Below, piece by piece: positions 1-8,865 of a stretch of 51,917 nt of DNA. The position numbers were made by a program, and so were the translations under genes. Below the pieces are notes generated by a model. The model did no database searches. It saw only the letters and a list, made by a program, of their open reading frames with translations, and was not told where the DNA came from. The stretch comes from Duncaniella sp. (GTDB taxonomy: Bacteria; Bacteroidota; Bacteroidia; Bacteroidales; Muribaculaceae), in contig JAIDUB010000062.1 of the NCBI GenBank assembly GCA_029060405.1, positions 1 to 51,917 of the forward strand, given 5' to 3'. Position 1 is the first letter of the stretch. Every line of letters starts with the position of its first letter.

Positions 1-79
1 AAGTTATCTTCTATTCTACAAAAATACTATAACCTTTTCTGCGCTTATTTTTATCGCCCGTTTATTTTCTTTTGCTATG

Positions 80-116
80 AATAAAAAAATTGCATACTCG
101 GGTTAGGAGTATGCAA
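80..116 (-). terminator. Rho-independent terminator
   Basis: A perfect 10 bp stem (90-99 with 107-116) with a 7-base loop is followed, on the minus strand, by a run of seven T. It is the first good terminator downstream of the minus-strand gene at 451-1224. That transcript may therefore carry a ~330-base 3' tail that includes the tandem repeat. Confidence 0.7.
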
Positions 117-248
117 ACATAATAACTACGAGGGCACCACGAGGATGATTATGGAGCGAGGGTAGTTGAATCCCGCTGCAATGGCTATACGGAGCTATTG
201 CGCGGAGACTACCGGAGTCCAGTTTAAAATTACCATTTTGCTTTTCCC

Positions 249-275
249 GGAAACGGTGCACAGCACCGTCCCTAC
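249..275 (+). repeat. Dispersed short hairpin repeat, copy A
   Basis: Stem ACGGTGC (253-259), loop ACA, stem GCACCGT (263-269), then CCCTAC. It belongs to the window-wide family GAAAC-stem-3 nt loop-stem-CCCTAC; other copies are near 35021, 35091, 36221, 36287, 51295 and 51389. Confidence 0.75.
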
Positions 276-296
276 TTTGAGGGGCGGATTTTTTTA
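266..296 (+). terminator. Rho-independent terminator overlapping a repeat hairpin
   Basis: Stem CCGTCCCT (266-273) pairs with AGGGGCGG (280-287) with one G-T pair, and is followed by A and seven T. It uses bases 266-269, which also form one arm of the hairpin at 253-269, so the two folds exclude each other. Confidence 0.6.
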
Positions 297-394
297 TTGC
301 TACGGCACTATATTGCTACGGCACTAAATTGCTACGGTACTTTATTGCTACAGCACTTTATATTGCTGCGGCACTATGTTGCTGCGGCGCTGGG
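296..394. repeat. Tandem repeat, 16-18 bp unit, six copies
   Basis: Units begin at 296, 312, 328, 344, 362 and 379. The first is ATTGCTACGGCACTAT; later ones differ by one to three bases, and the last is degraded (TTGCTGCGGCGCTGGG). The array lies just beyond the stop codon of the minus-strand gene at 451. Confidence 0.85.
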
Positions 395-450
395 GGGTAT
401 CGTGGTGAAGCTGTGTGCATTATGGGCTTATGCTTGCCCGAGGGCGATGT

Positions 451-1224
451 TTATTCGGAGGGCAGATTAAATTCATCGCGACGGGTGGTGATGAATTTAC
501 TGACTTTCTCATTTTCCGTAAATAGGGTGGTGATATATTTACGCAATGTCGGGAATGTTATTAATTCGTCGGGTTTTATCTGCATGGACCTTAAAGAGCC
601 GTCCTGCTGCGGCACTATTACGATAAGATTGCCGAAGTTGAGATTGAACAGACGCATATTTACTATCGCATAGGCATCATTGTTGGCTGCCCGGAAGGAG
701 ATAAAATCCACTCGATCAGTTTGCGATATCCTTACGTAGCCTTCCGAAATCACGTCGGGGTGATTTCTTGAGATGCCGTCAATATATGTGTCGTCATATG
801 TCACCGTATCACGGGGCATGTCGGTTACCACGGCAAGTATAAAATAGAAATCTACATCATTGTCGCCAAGAAAAGATTCGTTTAACGACGTTTTATGATT
901 GCCGCTGACCATACATGCGACCCTTTGACCCGAAGGAAGATCTATGTCGAAGCTGGCAGCTACGATGCCGTCAAAGGTGCCGGCATACAGATCGTAGTTC
1001 GGGACCGGAAATACGCCTCTTTTCATGGGAGTGTGATTGACCTCGGCATGTAAATCATCACGATAGTGAATGGAATCCCATTTTGCAGGATTTTCTCTGT
1101 CAGAGATATATTGGTTTTGCCATTCCGGAGTCCATTGCGAAATGGAATCTTCCGACGACGTATTCTGCAGGGCCGAGAGTTGAAGAGCTGTCACCCAGCA
1201 AATAATAAGGAAAAGATGTCTCAT
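451..1224 (-). CDS. Secreted protein of unknown function
   Basis: 257 residues. The first ~18 residues (MRHLFLIICWVTALQLSA) look like a signal peptide cleaved by signal peptidase I, so the protein is probably periplasmic or surface exposed. I recognise no catalytic motif. The mature part is mixed polar and beta-rich, with hydrophobic stretches around residues 85-105 and 190-210. The ATG at 1224 is supported by a -7 box (TAACTTTG, 1244-1251, minus strand) that leaves a leader of roughly 15-20 bases. It is divergent from the GHL10 gene at 1297 and shares a very short intergenic region with it. A terminator lies at 80-116. The function cannot be named from the sequence. Confidence 0.7.
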   Translation of the reverse strand: MRHLFLIICWVTALQLSALQNTSSEDSISQWTPEWQNQYISDRENPAKWDSIHYRDDLHAEVNHTPMKRGVFPVPNYDLYAGTFDGIVAASFDIDLPSGQRVACMVSGNHKTSLNESFLGDNDVDFYFILAVVTDMPRDTVTYDDTYIDGISRNHPDVISEGYVRISQTDRVDFISFRAANNDAYAIVNMRLFNLNFGNLIVIVPQQDGSLRSMQIKPDELITFPTLRKYITTLFTENEKVSKFITTRRDEFNLPSE

Positions 1225-1243
1225 TATATTGGAATTTATTTCA

Positions 1244-1251
1244 CAAAGTTA
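1244..1251 (-). promoter_or_regulatory. Bacteroidetes -7 box, gene at 451-1224
   Basis: TAACTTTG on the minus strand, matching TAnnTTTG and ending 19 bases before the ATG. Its start lies only 33 bp from the start of the divergent box at 1285. Confidence 0.6.
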
Positions 1252-1284
1252 GCAATAATCATCAGAAGTGATTGGATTTTTGAT

Positions 1285-1292
1285 TATATTTG
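1285..1292 (+). promoter_or_regulatory. Bacteroidetes -7 box directly before ATG, GHL10 gene
   Basis: TATATTTG matches TAnnTTTG and is followed by TGTT and the ATG at 1297. Transcription from it would start at or next to the start codon, so the mRNA would be leaderless or nearly so. Confidence 0.55.
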
Positions 1293-1296
1293 TGTT

Positions 1297-2793
1297 ATGA
1301 ATAAGTATTTGGTTACTATAGTCCTGCTGCTGCTTTCATACGCCACGGGAGCGTGCCGCAAGCATGAAATGCGAGGCGTGTGGGTGGCGACAGTATGGGG
1401 CATCGACTGGCCTTCAGTGCAGGGAACGGATGTGAATACGGCTAAAAAACAGCAGGCCGAGCTTTCGGCATTGCTTGACCGCTGTAAGGAAATGAATCTG
1501 ACTACGGTAGTGTTTCAGGTGAGATCGATGGCCGACGCGATGTATCAGTCGAAACAGGAGCCGTGGAGTCGATTCCTGACCGGGAAACGTGGAGCCAAGC
1601 CAGCATGGGATCCTCTGGAGTGGATGGTAGAGGAGTGCCACAATCGCGGACTTGAGTGCTATGCGTGGGTAAATCCATTCAGAGCGCCGGCCGCAAAGGA
1701 TGCGTCAACGGAGTTTGACAAGCTATGCAGCGATAAAGGGTGGCTGCTTACTTACGGCAAAAATACTACACTCAATCCCGGCATGGAGGATGTGAGAAAA
1801 CATATTGTAGATGTGTGCCGTGATATTGTAAGATTGTATGATGTCGACGGCTTGATTTTCGATGACTATTTTTATCCAAACGGTATCCCTGAAAATGCGT
1901 CGGCTCCCGATTATGACCTGTACTTGAAATCGGGTACGGAAATGCCGATCGGACAATGGCGCCGTGCTAATGTGCATAAACTCGTAGCAGATGTCAGCGC
2001 GATGATCTTTGACGAATGCCCTGATGTGAGATTCGGCATATCACCCGCCGGGGTAGCCGGTACGAGCACAACCTCAGCCAAGCAATGGGGACTTACGCCC
2101 GTGGACGTAAAAGCAGCCGACTGGCAGTGGAAAGATATATTTTCCGATCCCGTAGGGTGGCTTTACGAAGGAACTATAGATTTTGTATCGCCACAGCTAT
2201 ACTGGCCTACAACGCACGAGACAGCTCCGTTTCAGCCGCTTGCCCGATGGTGGGACTACGCCGCGGGACGCCACGGTCGCCATTCTTTTCCGTCGATCAC
2301 ACTGGCCGATATGGAAAAAAATTCCGATTCCGATCTGCTCGATGACCACCTGCTGCAAGTGGAGATGACCGGCGAGATGTCGACTCCGGGGGTGATACTT
2401 TACAGCGCGAAATTCCTCGACCGAATCGACAACGCGCTTCGATACAGCTTGTATATGCGCAAGGCGATCTCACCTCGCGCCGAATGGAAATATCCTCATA
2501 AGTATGAGGCCGTAAAGGGGTTGCACCGCAAGGACGACAAACTCCTGTGGGATGAAACCGAGCCAGATGTGAAAGGCGCTACCGTGAGATACGCAGTGTA
2601 TGCGTTTCCTGATAAACTCTCGATCGAAGAAGTGGCCGACACTAACGATGAACCCGGAATTGACAGCGAGTATCTGCTCGGCATCACCTACACTCCGGAA
2701 TTTCACCTCCCGCCCGGAGAGCGCAAAGGCAGAAAGTATGCCGTAAGCGTGCTCGACGGCAATTCAATCGAGCACCCCTACAGCATATTGTAA
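1297..2793 (+). CDS. GHL10 family (DUF187, YddW-like) glycosyl-hydrolase-like protein
   Basis: 498 residues from the ATG at 1297. The frame stays open upstream to 1066, but that part runs into the divergent gene and its promoter, and 1297 is followed at once by a signal peptide (MNKYLVTIVLLLLSYATGA). A Cys at residue 20 makes a weak lipobox. The family signature MRGVWVATVWGIDWPS begins near residue 25; further conserved pieces are FDDYFYP, GISPAGVAG and DFVSPQLYWP, typical of the GHL10 TIM barrel. Family members are thought to act on glycans or peptidoglycan-linked sugars at the cell surface, but the substrate is not shown by the sequence. ispE follows 20 bp downstream on the same strand and may be co-transcribed. 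Confidence 0.88.
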   Translation: MNKYLVTIVLLLLSYATGACRKHEMRGVWVATVWGIDWPSVQGTDVNTAKKQQAELSALLDRCKEMNLTTVVFQVRSMADAMYQSKQEPWSRFLTGKRGAKPAWDPLEWMVEECHNRGLECYAWVNPFRAPAAKDASTEFDKLCSDKGWLLTYGKNTTLNPGMEDVRKHIVDVCRDIVRLYDVDGLIFDDYFYPNGIPENASAPDYDLYLKSGTEMPIGQWRRANVHKLVADVSAMIFDECPDVRFGISPAGVAGTSTTSAKQWGLTPVDVKAADWQWKDIFSDPVGWLYEGTIDFVSPQLYWPTTHETAPFQPLARWWDYAAGRHGRHSFPSITLADMEKNSDSDLLDDHLLQVEMTGEMSTPGVILYSAKFLDRIDNALRYSLYMRKAISPRAEWKYPHKYEAVKGLHRKDDKLLWDETEPDVKGATVRYAVYAFPDKLSIEEVADTNDEPGIDSEYLLGITYTPEFHLPPGERKGRKYAVSVLDGNSIEHPYSIL

Positions 2794-2813
2794 GAAAGTA
2801 ACAAGATAATCCC

Positions 2814-3635
2814 ATGATATTATTTCCCAACGCCAAAATAAACCTCGGCCTCGACATAGAGCGCCGACGCCCCGACGGCTATCACGACATTGTCACCGTG
2901 ATGTATCCGGTAGGATGGAGCGATGTGCTCGAACTTGTGCCCGGAAAAGGTGAAGATACTACCTTGACCGTGACAGGCAACGCCGTAGACTGTCCCCCTG
3001 AAAAGAATCTCGTAATGAAAGCCTACAGAGCGCTTGATGCGGAATTGCAACTCCCGCCTGTCGACATATTCCTTCATAAGATAATCCCCGACGGAGCAGG
3101 TCTCGGAGGCGGTTCGGCCGATGCCGCCTTTACGCTCACGGGACTTAACGAACTTTTCGATCTCGGTCTTGAAAAAGAGCATCTTGCCGAAATAGCCGGA
3201 AAGATAGGAGCCGACTGCTCATTTTTCGTATATGACCGCCCGATGCTCTGCACCGGCACCGGCACAACGATGGCGCCTATCGATATAGACCTGAGCGACT
3301 ATGCAGTAGCGATAGTAAAACCGCCATTCTCCGTCCCCACCCGCGAAGCGTATTCCTCAGTGACTCCGGCGGTAGCCGAGCGCAGCATAACCGAAATACT
3401 CACCAAACCGGTGGAGGAATGGCGGGGAGAGCTGAAAAATGATTTCGAGCGCACAGTGGGAGCACTGCATCCCGAAATCCATGCCATACGCGACCGCCTG
3501 TATAAATGCGGAGCTGTATATGCCGCTATGTCAGGCTCAGGTTCGGCAGTGTTCGGCCTCTTTAAAAATGACATTTTGGCAGATGATCTTAAGCGACTAT
3601 TTCCCGCATGCGCAACCTTTGCGGGACATCTGTGA
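2814..3635 (+). CDS. ispE: 4-diphosphocytidyl-2-C-methyl-D-erythritol kinase
   Basis: 273 residues, the usual size. This GHMP kinase phosphorylates CDP-methylerythritol with ATP in the cytoplasmic MEP route to isoprenoid precursors. The N-terminus FPNAKINLGLDI and the glycine-rich ATP loop PDGAGLGGGSADAA (about residues 94-107) are diagnostic. A late SGSGSAVFGLF segment is the third GHMP motif. It starts 20 bp after the GHL10 gene and is followed by a terminator-like hairpin at 3671-3706, before the heat-shock genes. The assignment is secure. Confidence 0.96.
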   Translation: MILFPNAKINLGLDIERRRPDGYHDIVTVMYPVGWSDVLELVPGKGEDTTLTVTGNAVDCPPEKNLVMKAYRALDAELQLPPVDIFLHKIIPDGAGLGGGSADAAFTLTGLNELFDLGLEKEHLAEIAGKIGADCSFFVYDRPMLCTGTGTTMAPIDIDLSDYAVAIVKPPFSVPTREAYSSVTPAVAERSITEILTKPVEEWRGELKNDFERTVGALHPEIHAIRDRLYKCGAVYAAMSGSGSAVFGLFKNDILADDLKRLFPACATFAGHL

Positions 3636-3670
3636 ACGATAAAGGATATTTTTTTGTTGTAATATTGAAT

Positions 3671-3706
3671 AAAAAGCATCGAGGCCATGAGTTTGGCCTG
3701 CTTTTT
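3671..3706 (+). terminator. Rho-independent terminator after ispE
   Basis: AAAAAGCA...GGCC, loop ATGAGTTT, GGCC..TGCTTTTT, ending in a T run. It separates ispE from grpE. Confidence 0.65.
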
Positions 3707-3747
3707 GTTGCTTAAAAAGTCAATAATAACAATAAAATACTGTAATC

Positions 3748-4362
3748 ATGGCTAACAATACACCCAACAGGCCCGACGAGCACCTCCATCGCGAAGCCGC
3801 CGATGCCGAAATATTCGATGACGTACAGGAGGCTCAGGCAGAAGCCACCTCCACCGAAGACGAAGAAAATGAGATAATCAACGGTCAGGCCGGCCAGATA
3901 GACACGCTCAACGAGACCGTTCAGAAACTCACCGAAGAGGTTGAGAAAGCCAAGAAAGACTATCTCTACCTCATGGCTGAGTTTGACAATTTCCGTAAAC
4001 GCACGTTAAAAGAGAAATCAGACATACTCCGCAATGCGTCGGAGAAAGATATGGCCGATCTGCTCCCGATAGTCGACGATTTCGAGCGCGGTATCGAAGC
4101 CAACCGCACCACCAGCGACGTTGAAACCCTGCGCCAAGGAATGGAACTTATCTATCAGAAATTTGTCAAATACCTCGAGCGTCATGGCGTGAAACCCATC
4201 GAGTCGACCGGCCTTGCCTTCGATCCCGAGATGCATGAGGCAATCGCAATGGTGCCCGTGAACGACGAGGAGCAGAAAGGTAAGGTAATCGATACCCCGA
4301 CAAAAGGATATACAATCAACGATAAAGTGCTTCGCCACGCAAAGGTAGCGGTAGGACAGTAA
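3748..4362 (+). CDS. grpE: Nucleotide exchange factor GrpE
   Basis: 204 residues. GrpE releases ADP from DnaK during protein refolding. The acidic, low-complexity N-terminus (about residues 1-45) leads into a long coiled coil (about 50-90) with the conserved [15 protein letters not shown] segment. The beta-wing domain follows and holds [18 protein letters not shown] (about 149-166), the typical signature. dnaJ starts 16 bp after its stop, so the two are co-transcribed; dnaK is not in the window. I see no clear TAnnTTTG box or heat-shock operator in the 112 bp upstream. Confidence 0.96.
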   Translation: MANNTPNRPDEHLHREAADAEIFDDVQEAQAEATSTEDEENEIINGQAGQIDTLNETVQKLTEEVEKAKKDYLYLMAEFDNFRKRTLKEKSDILRNASEKDMADLLPIVDDFERGIEANRTTSDVETLRQGMELIYQKFVKYLERHGVKPIESTGLAFDPEMHEAIAMVPVNDEEQKGKVIDTPTKGYTINDKVLRHAKVAVGQ

Positions 4363-4378
4363 AAAGAAAGGTAATGTC

Positions 4379-5560
4379 ATGGCAGAAAAACGCGATTATT
4401 ACGAAGTGCTCGGCGTGGACCGTAACGCCGATGAGAAAGCACTGAAAAGCGCCTACCGCAAGCTCGCGCTGAAATATCACCCCGACCGCAATCCCGGCGA
4501 TAAGGAAGCCGAGGAGAAATTCAAGGAAGCAGCCGAGGCTTACGACGTGCTCTCCAATCCCGAGAAGCGCCAGAAATATGACCAGTTCGGCCACAACATG
4601 GGTCCGCAGGGCTTCCCCGGCGGAGGTGGCGGCGGATTCTATTCCGGCGGCGGAATGTCGATGGAAGACATATTCTCCAATTTCGGTGACATATTCGGCG
4701 ATCTGTTTGGCGGCGGAGGCCACGGAATGGGCGGCTTCGAGACCGCCGGCGCTCACTCACGTCCCCGCCAGCGCAAGGGTAAAGACCTGCGTGTGAGGGT
4801 AAAACTCACGCTTGAGGATATAGCCAAGGGCGTCACAAAGACACTCAAGATTCCTACCCTCGTGAAGTGTAGCCACTGTAACGGTACGGGAGCCAAGGAC
4901 GGAACGGCATTCACCACCTGCCCCACATGTCAGGGCTCGGGACACGTGCGCCGTCAGGTTAATTCAATCTTCGGCCCCCAGTCGTCAACCGTCACATGTC
5001 CGCAGTGTCATGGTGAAGGGAAGATTATCTCCGAGCAGTGCAGCTACTGTCACGGCGAAGGAGTGGAGCGCAAGGAAGAGACCGTAACGTTCAATATACC
5101 TGCAGGCGTAGCCGACGGCATGACCCTTACCGTGCGTGGCAAAGGCAATGCGGCAGTGCGCGGCGGAGTCAACGGCGACCTTCTTGTAGTGATCGAGGAA
5201 GTCAAGCATCCCGAGCTCATCCGCGACGGCAACGACGTGATCTATAACCTTATGCTCGATATTCCTACCGCTGCCCTGGGTGGCTCGGTAGAAGTGCCCA
5301 CCATCACCGGACGCGCCCGCGTGAAGATTCCTGCCGGCACGCAGCCCGGCAAGGTGCTCCGACTGCGCGGCAAGGGACTTCCCTCAACCGAAGGTCACGG
5401 CACCGGCGACGAGCTTGTCAACGTGATGGTATATATCCCCGAGACACTCAACGATACCGAGCGCGCAGCGATGGAGCAGCTTCAGGGTCAGCCCGACATG
5501 CAGCCCTCGCAGAGCGTGAAAGACAGAATTTTCTCTAAACTCCGCCATATATTCGATTAA
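4379..5560 (+). CDS. dnaJ: Chaperone protein DnaJ
   Basis: 393 residues. This DnaK co-chaperone stimulates ATP hydrolysis and hands over substrates. The J domain (about residues 4-68) has YHPDRNPGD with the essential HPD. A Gly/Phe-rich linker follows (about 75-125). Then comes a zinc-binding region with four CxxCxGxG-type repeats ([32 protein letters not shown]), and then the C-terminal peptide-binding beta domains. It is a complete class I (type A) DnaJ. It sits directly after grpE and 12 bp before htpG, so three heat-shock chaperone genes are stacked. Confidence 0.97.
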   Translation: MAEKRDYYEVLGVDRNADEKALKSAYRKLALKYHPDRNPGDKEAEEKFKEAAEAYDVLSNPEKRQKYDQFGHNMGPQGFPGGGGGGFYSGGGMSMEDIFSNFGDIFGDLFGGGGHGMGGFETAGAHSRPRQRKGKDLRVRVKLTLEDIAKGVTKTLKIPTLVKCSHCNGTGAKDGTAFTTCPTCQGSGHVRRQVNSIFGPQSSTVTCPQCHGEGKIISEQCSYCHGEGVERKEETVTFNIPAGVADGMTLTVRGKGNAAVRGGVNGDLLVVIEEVKHPELIRDGNDVIYNLMLDIPTAALGGSVEVPTITGRARVKIPAGTQPGKVLRLRGKGLPSTEGHGTGDELVNVMVYIPETLNDTERAAMEQLQGQPDMQPSQSVKDRIFSKLRHIFD

Positions 5561-5572
5561 TTACGACTAATT

Positions 5573-7615
5573 ATGAAAAAAGGAAATATTGGGGTTACAA
5601 CTGAGAATATATTCCCCGTAATCAAAAAATTTCTCTATTCCGATCAGGAAATATTTCTGCGTGAGCTTGTGTCAAACGCCATCGACGCCACGCAGAAACT
5701 CAAGACCCTCGCGTCATTCGGCGACTTCAAGGGACAGCTCGGCGACATGGATGTGCGTGTCACCATCGACAAGGAAGCCGGAACGCTCACCGTCAGCGAC
5801 CACGGTATAGGCATGACTGCCGACGATATAGAAAAATACATCAACCAGATAGCATTCTCGGGAGCCGAGGAATTCCTCAGCAAGTATAAGGATACCGCCA
5901 ATGCCATCATAGGTCACTTCGGTCTCGGATTCTACTCGGCATTCATGGTTGCCAAGAAGGTTGAGATACGTTCACTTTCCTATAAGGAGGGAGCCGAGGC
6001 TGTGAAATGGACTTGCGACGGGTCGCCCGAGTTTACCATGGAGCCTGCCGACAAGACCGAGCGCGGTACCGACATCGTGCTTTATATCGATGATGATTCC
6101 AAGCAGTATCTCGAGCAGGCACGTATCGACTCGCTTCTGAAGAAATATTGCCGTTTCCTCCCCGTACCTGTGATTTCAGGAAAAGAGCAGGAATGGAAAG
6201 ACGGAAAATATGTGGATACCGACCGCGACAAAATCATCAATATCACCGAACCGGCATGGACCAAGAAACCGTCGGAACTTACCGATGAAGATTATCGCAA
6301 TTTCTATCATGAGCTATATCCCGGTCAGGAAGACCCTCTGTTCTGGATTCACCTGAATGTCGACTATCCTTTCACGCTCACGGGTGTGCTCTTCTTCCCC
6401 AAGATCAAGAATAATCTCGAGATTCGCAAAGACCGCATCCAGCTCTACAGCAATCAGGTGTATGTGACTGACTCTGTGGAAGGCGTAGTGCCCGAGTTCA
6501 TGATGCTCCTTCAGGGAGTGATCGATTCACCCGATATCCCTCTCAACGTATCGCGCAGCTATCTTCAGAGCGATACAGCGGTGAAGAAAATCTCGGGATA
6601 CATCACTAAAAAAGTATCGTCACGCCTCGAGGAACTGTTTAAGGCTGACCGTGCCGAATTTGAGAAGAAATGGGACGACATAAAGATTTTCATCGAATAC
6701 GGTATGCTTACCGACGAGAAATTCTGTGACGCTGCCATGAAATTTGTACTTCTCAAGGATACCGACGACAAATACTATACCCTTGATGAATACCGCACGC
6801 TCGTAGAAGCATCGCAGACCGATAAAGACGGTGATGTGGTATACATCTATGCCACTGACGCGACCGCCCAGTATGCCTATATTCAGGCTGCTACCGAAAA
6901 GGGTTACAATGTACTGCTTATGAACGGCGAACTTGACGGTCACTTCATATCGATGCTTGAGAACAAGCTCACCAAGACCCGCTTTGTGCGTGTGGATTCC
7001 GATGTGGTTGACAATCTGGTACCTGCGGCCGACAAGAAAGCAACCTCGCTTTCGGGCGAGCAGATTTCGCTTCTTACATCGCTTTTCCGCAGTCGCGTGC
7101 CCAAGATTGAGAAAGCCGAGTTCCTCGTATCATTTGAAGAGCTCAATCCCGAGGCCAATCCCGTGCTGATTACCCAGAACGAGTATATGCGCCGCATGAA
7201 AGATATGGCCGCCACTCAGCCCGGTATGGCATTCTACACCGAGCTCCCCGACGCCTACAATCTCATAGTAAATACAGCGGCTCCCGTGGTGAAACGCATT
7301 CTCGATGACGCTGAAAAGACTGTAGGTGAAAAGGTCGCTCCTCTCAATAAGGCAGTTGCCGACGACAATGCCCGCATCAAGGAACTTCGTGACACCGCAC
7401 CCGACGGTAAACTTTCCGAGGAAAATGAAAATCAGGTGAAACATCTCTCGGAAACCGCCGAACACAACCGCAACGAGGCAGAAAAGATTGTGGCGGAATA
7501 TGCCGCATCGCAGCCCGTGATAGGTCAGGCGATAGATCTGGCTCTCCTTGCCAACGGACTTCTCCGCGGCCGCGAGCTCAACGAGTTCATCCGCCGTTCG
7601 GTCAAGCTTCTTTGA
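5573..7615 (+). CDS. htpG: Molecular chaperone HtpG (bacterial Hsp90)
   Basis: 680 residues, longer than the Escherichia coli protein (624) but normal for Bacteroidales. The N-terminal GHKL ATPase domain shows LRELVSNAIDA (near residue 30), DHGIGM and GHFGLGFYSAFMV (near 113). The middle domain carries the catalytic-loop region NVSRSYLQSD (about 325-334). The C-terminal dimerisation region is rich in charged helices. It assists folding in the cytoplasm together with the DnaK system encoded upstream. The 12 bp spacing from dnaJ suggests one operon. A perfect 10 bp inverted repeat follows at 7641-7679. Confidence 0.97.
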   Translation: MKKGNIGVTTENIFPVIKKFLYSDQEIFLRELVSNAIDATQKLKTLASFGDFKGQLGDMDVRVTIDKEAGTLTVSDHGIGMTADDIEKYINQIAFSGAEEFLSKYKDTANAIIGHFGLGFYSAFMVAKKVEIRSLSYKEGAEAVKWTCDGSPEFTMEPADKTERGTDIVLYIDDDSKQYLEQARIDSLLKKYCRFLPVPVISGKEQEWKDGKYVDTDRDKIINITEPAWTKKPSELTDEDYRNFYHELYPGQEDPLFWIHLNVDYPFTLTGVLFFPKIKNNLEIRKDRIQLYSNQVYVTDSVEGVVPEFMMLLQGVIDSPDIPLNVSRSYLQSDTAVKKISGYITKKVSSRLEELFKADRAEFEKKWDDIKIFIEYGMLTDEKFCDAAMKFVLLKDTDDKYYTLDEYRTLVEASQTDKDGDVVYIYATDATAQYAYIQAATEKGYNVLLMNGELDGHFISMLENKLTKTRFVRVDSDVVDNLVPAADKKATSLSGEQISLLTSLFRSRVPKIEKAEFLVSFEELNPEANPVLITQNEYMRRMKDMAATQPGMAFYTELPDAYNLIVNTAAPVVKRILDDAEKTVGEKVAPLNKAVADDNARIKELRDTAPDGKLSEENENQVKHLSETAEHNRNEAEKIVAEYAASQPVIGQAIDLALLANGLLRGRELNEFIRRSVKLL

Positions 7616-7640
7616 TAAACTGATAACTGTACATATTTCA

Positions 7641-7679
7641 TTACGGGCCGCAGCAGAGCATTATTGCTACGGCCCGTAA
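7641..7679 (+). terminator. Stem-loop after htpG, possible terminator
   Basis: TTACGGGCCG (7641-7650) pairs perfectly with CGGCCCGTAA (7670-7679) across a 19-base loop. No strong T run follows, so termination is possible but not certain. The hairpin could also be an mRNA 3'-end stabiliser. Confidence 0.45.
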
Positions 7680-7710
7680 ACATTTGCACGGGTAGGGCGG
7701 TTATTAAAGT

Positions 7711-8814
7711 ATGTCAACCTCACGTCGTCCATTCACCTTTGACCGCGTAGTGCGGATTGTCGGCTCCATATTGATACTTGCCGGAGCCGTGTGGCTCATC
7801 AATGTGCTTAAAAATGTATTGCTCCCCTTCTGTCTCGCCTGCCTCATAGCGTATATGCTTCAGCCGGTAGTGGCACTCAACGGCAGGATATTCCACATCA
7901 GGCATCATGCGGTCAATGTGTTTCTGACACTTTTTGAGGTAGCGGCGCTGGTGTGCGCGGTCATGTATTTCGTAGTGCCAATGGTCATAAGTGAAATCGG
8001 CGAACTGACCGCACTTATCGACCGATACAGGTCCAACGGCATGATCGAGGCGATGATTCCCGGCGAATTCCGTGCTTGGCTCGACGGAATAGTTTCGCAG
8101 TTCAGCCTGTCACAGCTTGCCGACAGCGGACAGCTTGAGGAGATAATCACCGGCGGAACGTCGGTGGTAAGCTATGTGATTGACATGCTTATGCACACTA
8201 TCGAATGGCTTCTGGCTTTCGTATATGTCATCTTTATCATGATAGATTACGACGAACTTGTGGAAGGCGCCAACGGACTCATCCCGCCCGACTACCGGCC
8301 TATAACCGTGCGCATAGGCAATGATATAAAGCGGAGCATGAACAGCTACTTCCGCGGTCAGGCGCTGATAGCGCTCTGCGCTGCGGTGTTCTATTCCATA
8401 GGATTTTCTATCGTTGGCATACCTATGGCCATAGTGCTCGGTGTGACTGTGGGAATACTATACATGATACCGTATTTCCAGTATGTGACATTGATTCCCG
8501 TGGCAATCGTATGTTTCATATCTACGCTCGACGGCGGGAACTTCTGGATACTGATGGGTCAGTGCATACTCGTATATGTGATATCCCAGTCGATATGCGA
8601 CTATATCCTAACGCCCCACATCATGGGAAGCGCTCTGGGACTTCACCCGGCCATAATACTGCTTGCACTCTCGGTATGGGGCACTCTGCTCGGTATCATA
8701 GGCATGATAATCGCACTTCCCCTCACGGCGCTACTGATAGCTTACTACAAGGAATTTGTTATAGAAAAGGGTGCCGGCGCAGGTGTGCAGACGTCGCCCG
8801 ACGGCCCGGCCTGA
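7711..8814 (+). CDS. AI-2E family (UPF0118, PerM-like) membrane transporter
   Basis: 367 residues with about eight hydrophobic segments and the family's long extramembrane portion near residues 100-155. Conserved pieces include LLPFCLACLIAYMLQP near the N-terminus, SYFRGQALIAL mid-protein, and a C-terminal part with LHPAIILLALSVWGTLLG ahead of GMIIALPLTALL. Members have been linked to export of small molecules (autoinducer-2 in TqsA, sodium-proton exchange in others); the substrate here cannot be told. It starts ~95 bp after htpG and ends 51 bp before der, which has its own promoter box. Family assignment is firm, function is not. Confidence 0.9.
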   Translation: MSTSRRPFTFDRVVRIVGSILILAGAVWLINVLKNVLLPFCLACLIAYMLQPVVALNGRIFHIRHHAVNVFLTLFEVAALVCAVMYFVVPMVISEIGELTALIDRYRSNGMIEAMIPGEFRAWLDGIVSQFSLSQLADSGQLEEIITGGTSVVSYVIDMLMHTIEWLLAFVYVIFIMIDYDELVEGANGLIPPDYRPITVRIGNDIKRSMNSYFRGQALIALCAAVFYSIGFSIVGIPMAIVLGVTVGILYMIPYFQYVTLIPVAIVCFISTLDGGNFWILMGQCILVYVISQSICDYILTPHIMGSALGLHPAIILLALSVWGTLLGIIGMIIALPLTALLIAYYKEFVIEKGAGAGVQTSPDGPA

Positions 8815-8840
8815 TATTTTAATTTTTAATGAAATTTAGT

Positions 8841-8848
8841 TAACTTTG
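8841..8848 (+). promoter_or_regulatory. Bacteroidetes -7 box before der
   Basis: TAACTTTG, ending 17 bases before the ATG at 8866. It lies in the short gap after the AI-2E gene. Confidence 0.6.
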
Positions 8849-8865
8849 CAAAAATATTGAATGTT

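Larger units (their letters stand above)
1..450. other. Repeat-rich non-coding region
   Basis: I see no convincing gene here. The stretch holds a 10 bp stem-loop terminator facing left (80-116), an imperfect hairpin around 172-205, a dispersed short hairpin (249-275) that overlaps a second terminator facing right (266-296), and six tandem copies of a 16-18 bp unit (296-394). An open frame that crosses the tandem repeat is low complexity, and it overlaps the better-supported gene on the other strand at 451-1224. Confidence 0.7.

Noticed and set aside
296-394. Possible CRISPR array
   Set aside because: The units are directly adjacent with no spacers, so it is a plain tandem repeat.
329-673. 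114-residue open frame on the + strand
   Set aside because: It starts in the tandem repeat, overlaps the minus-strand secreted-protein gene and has no promoter or family resemblance.
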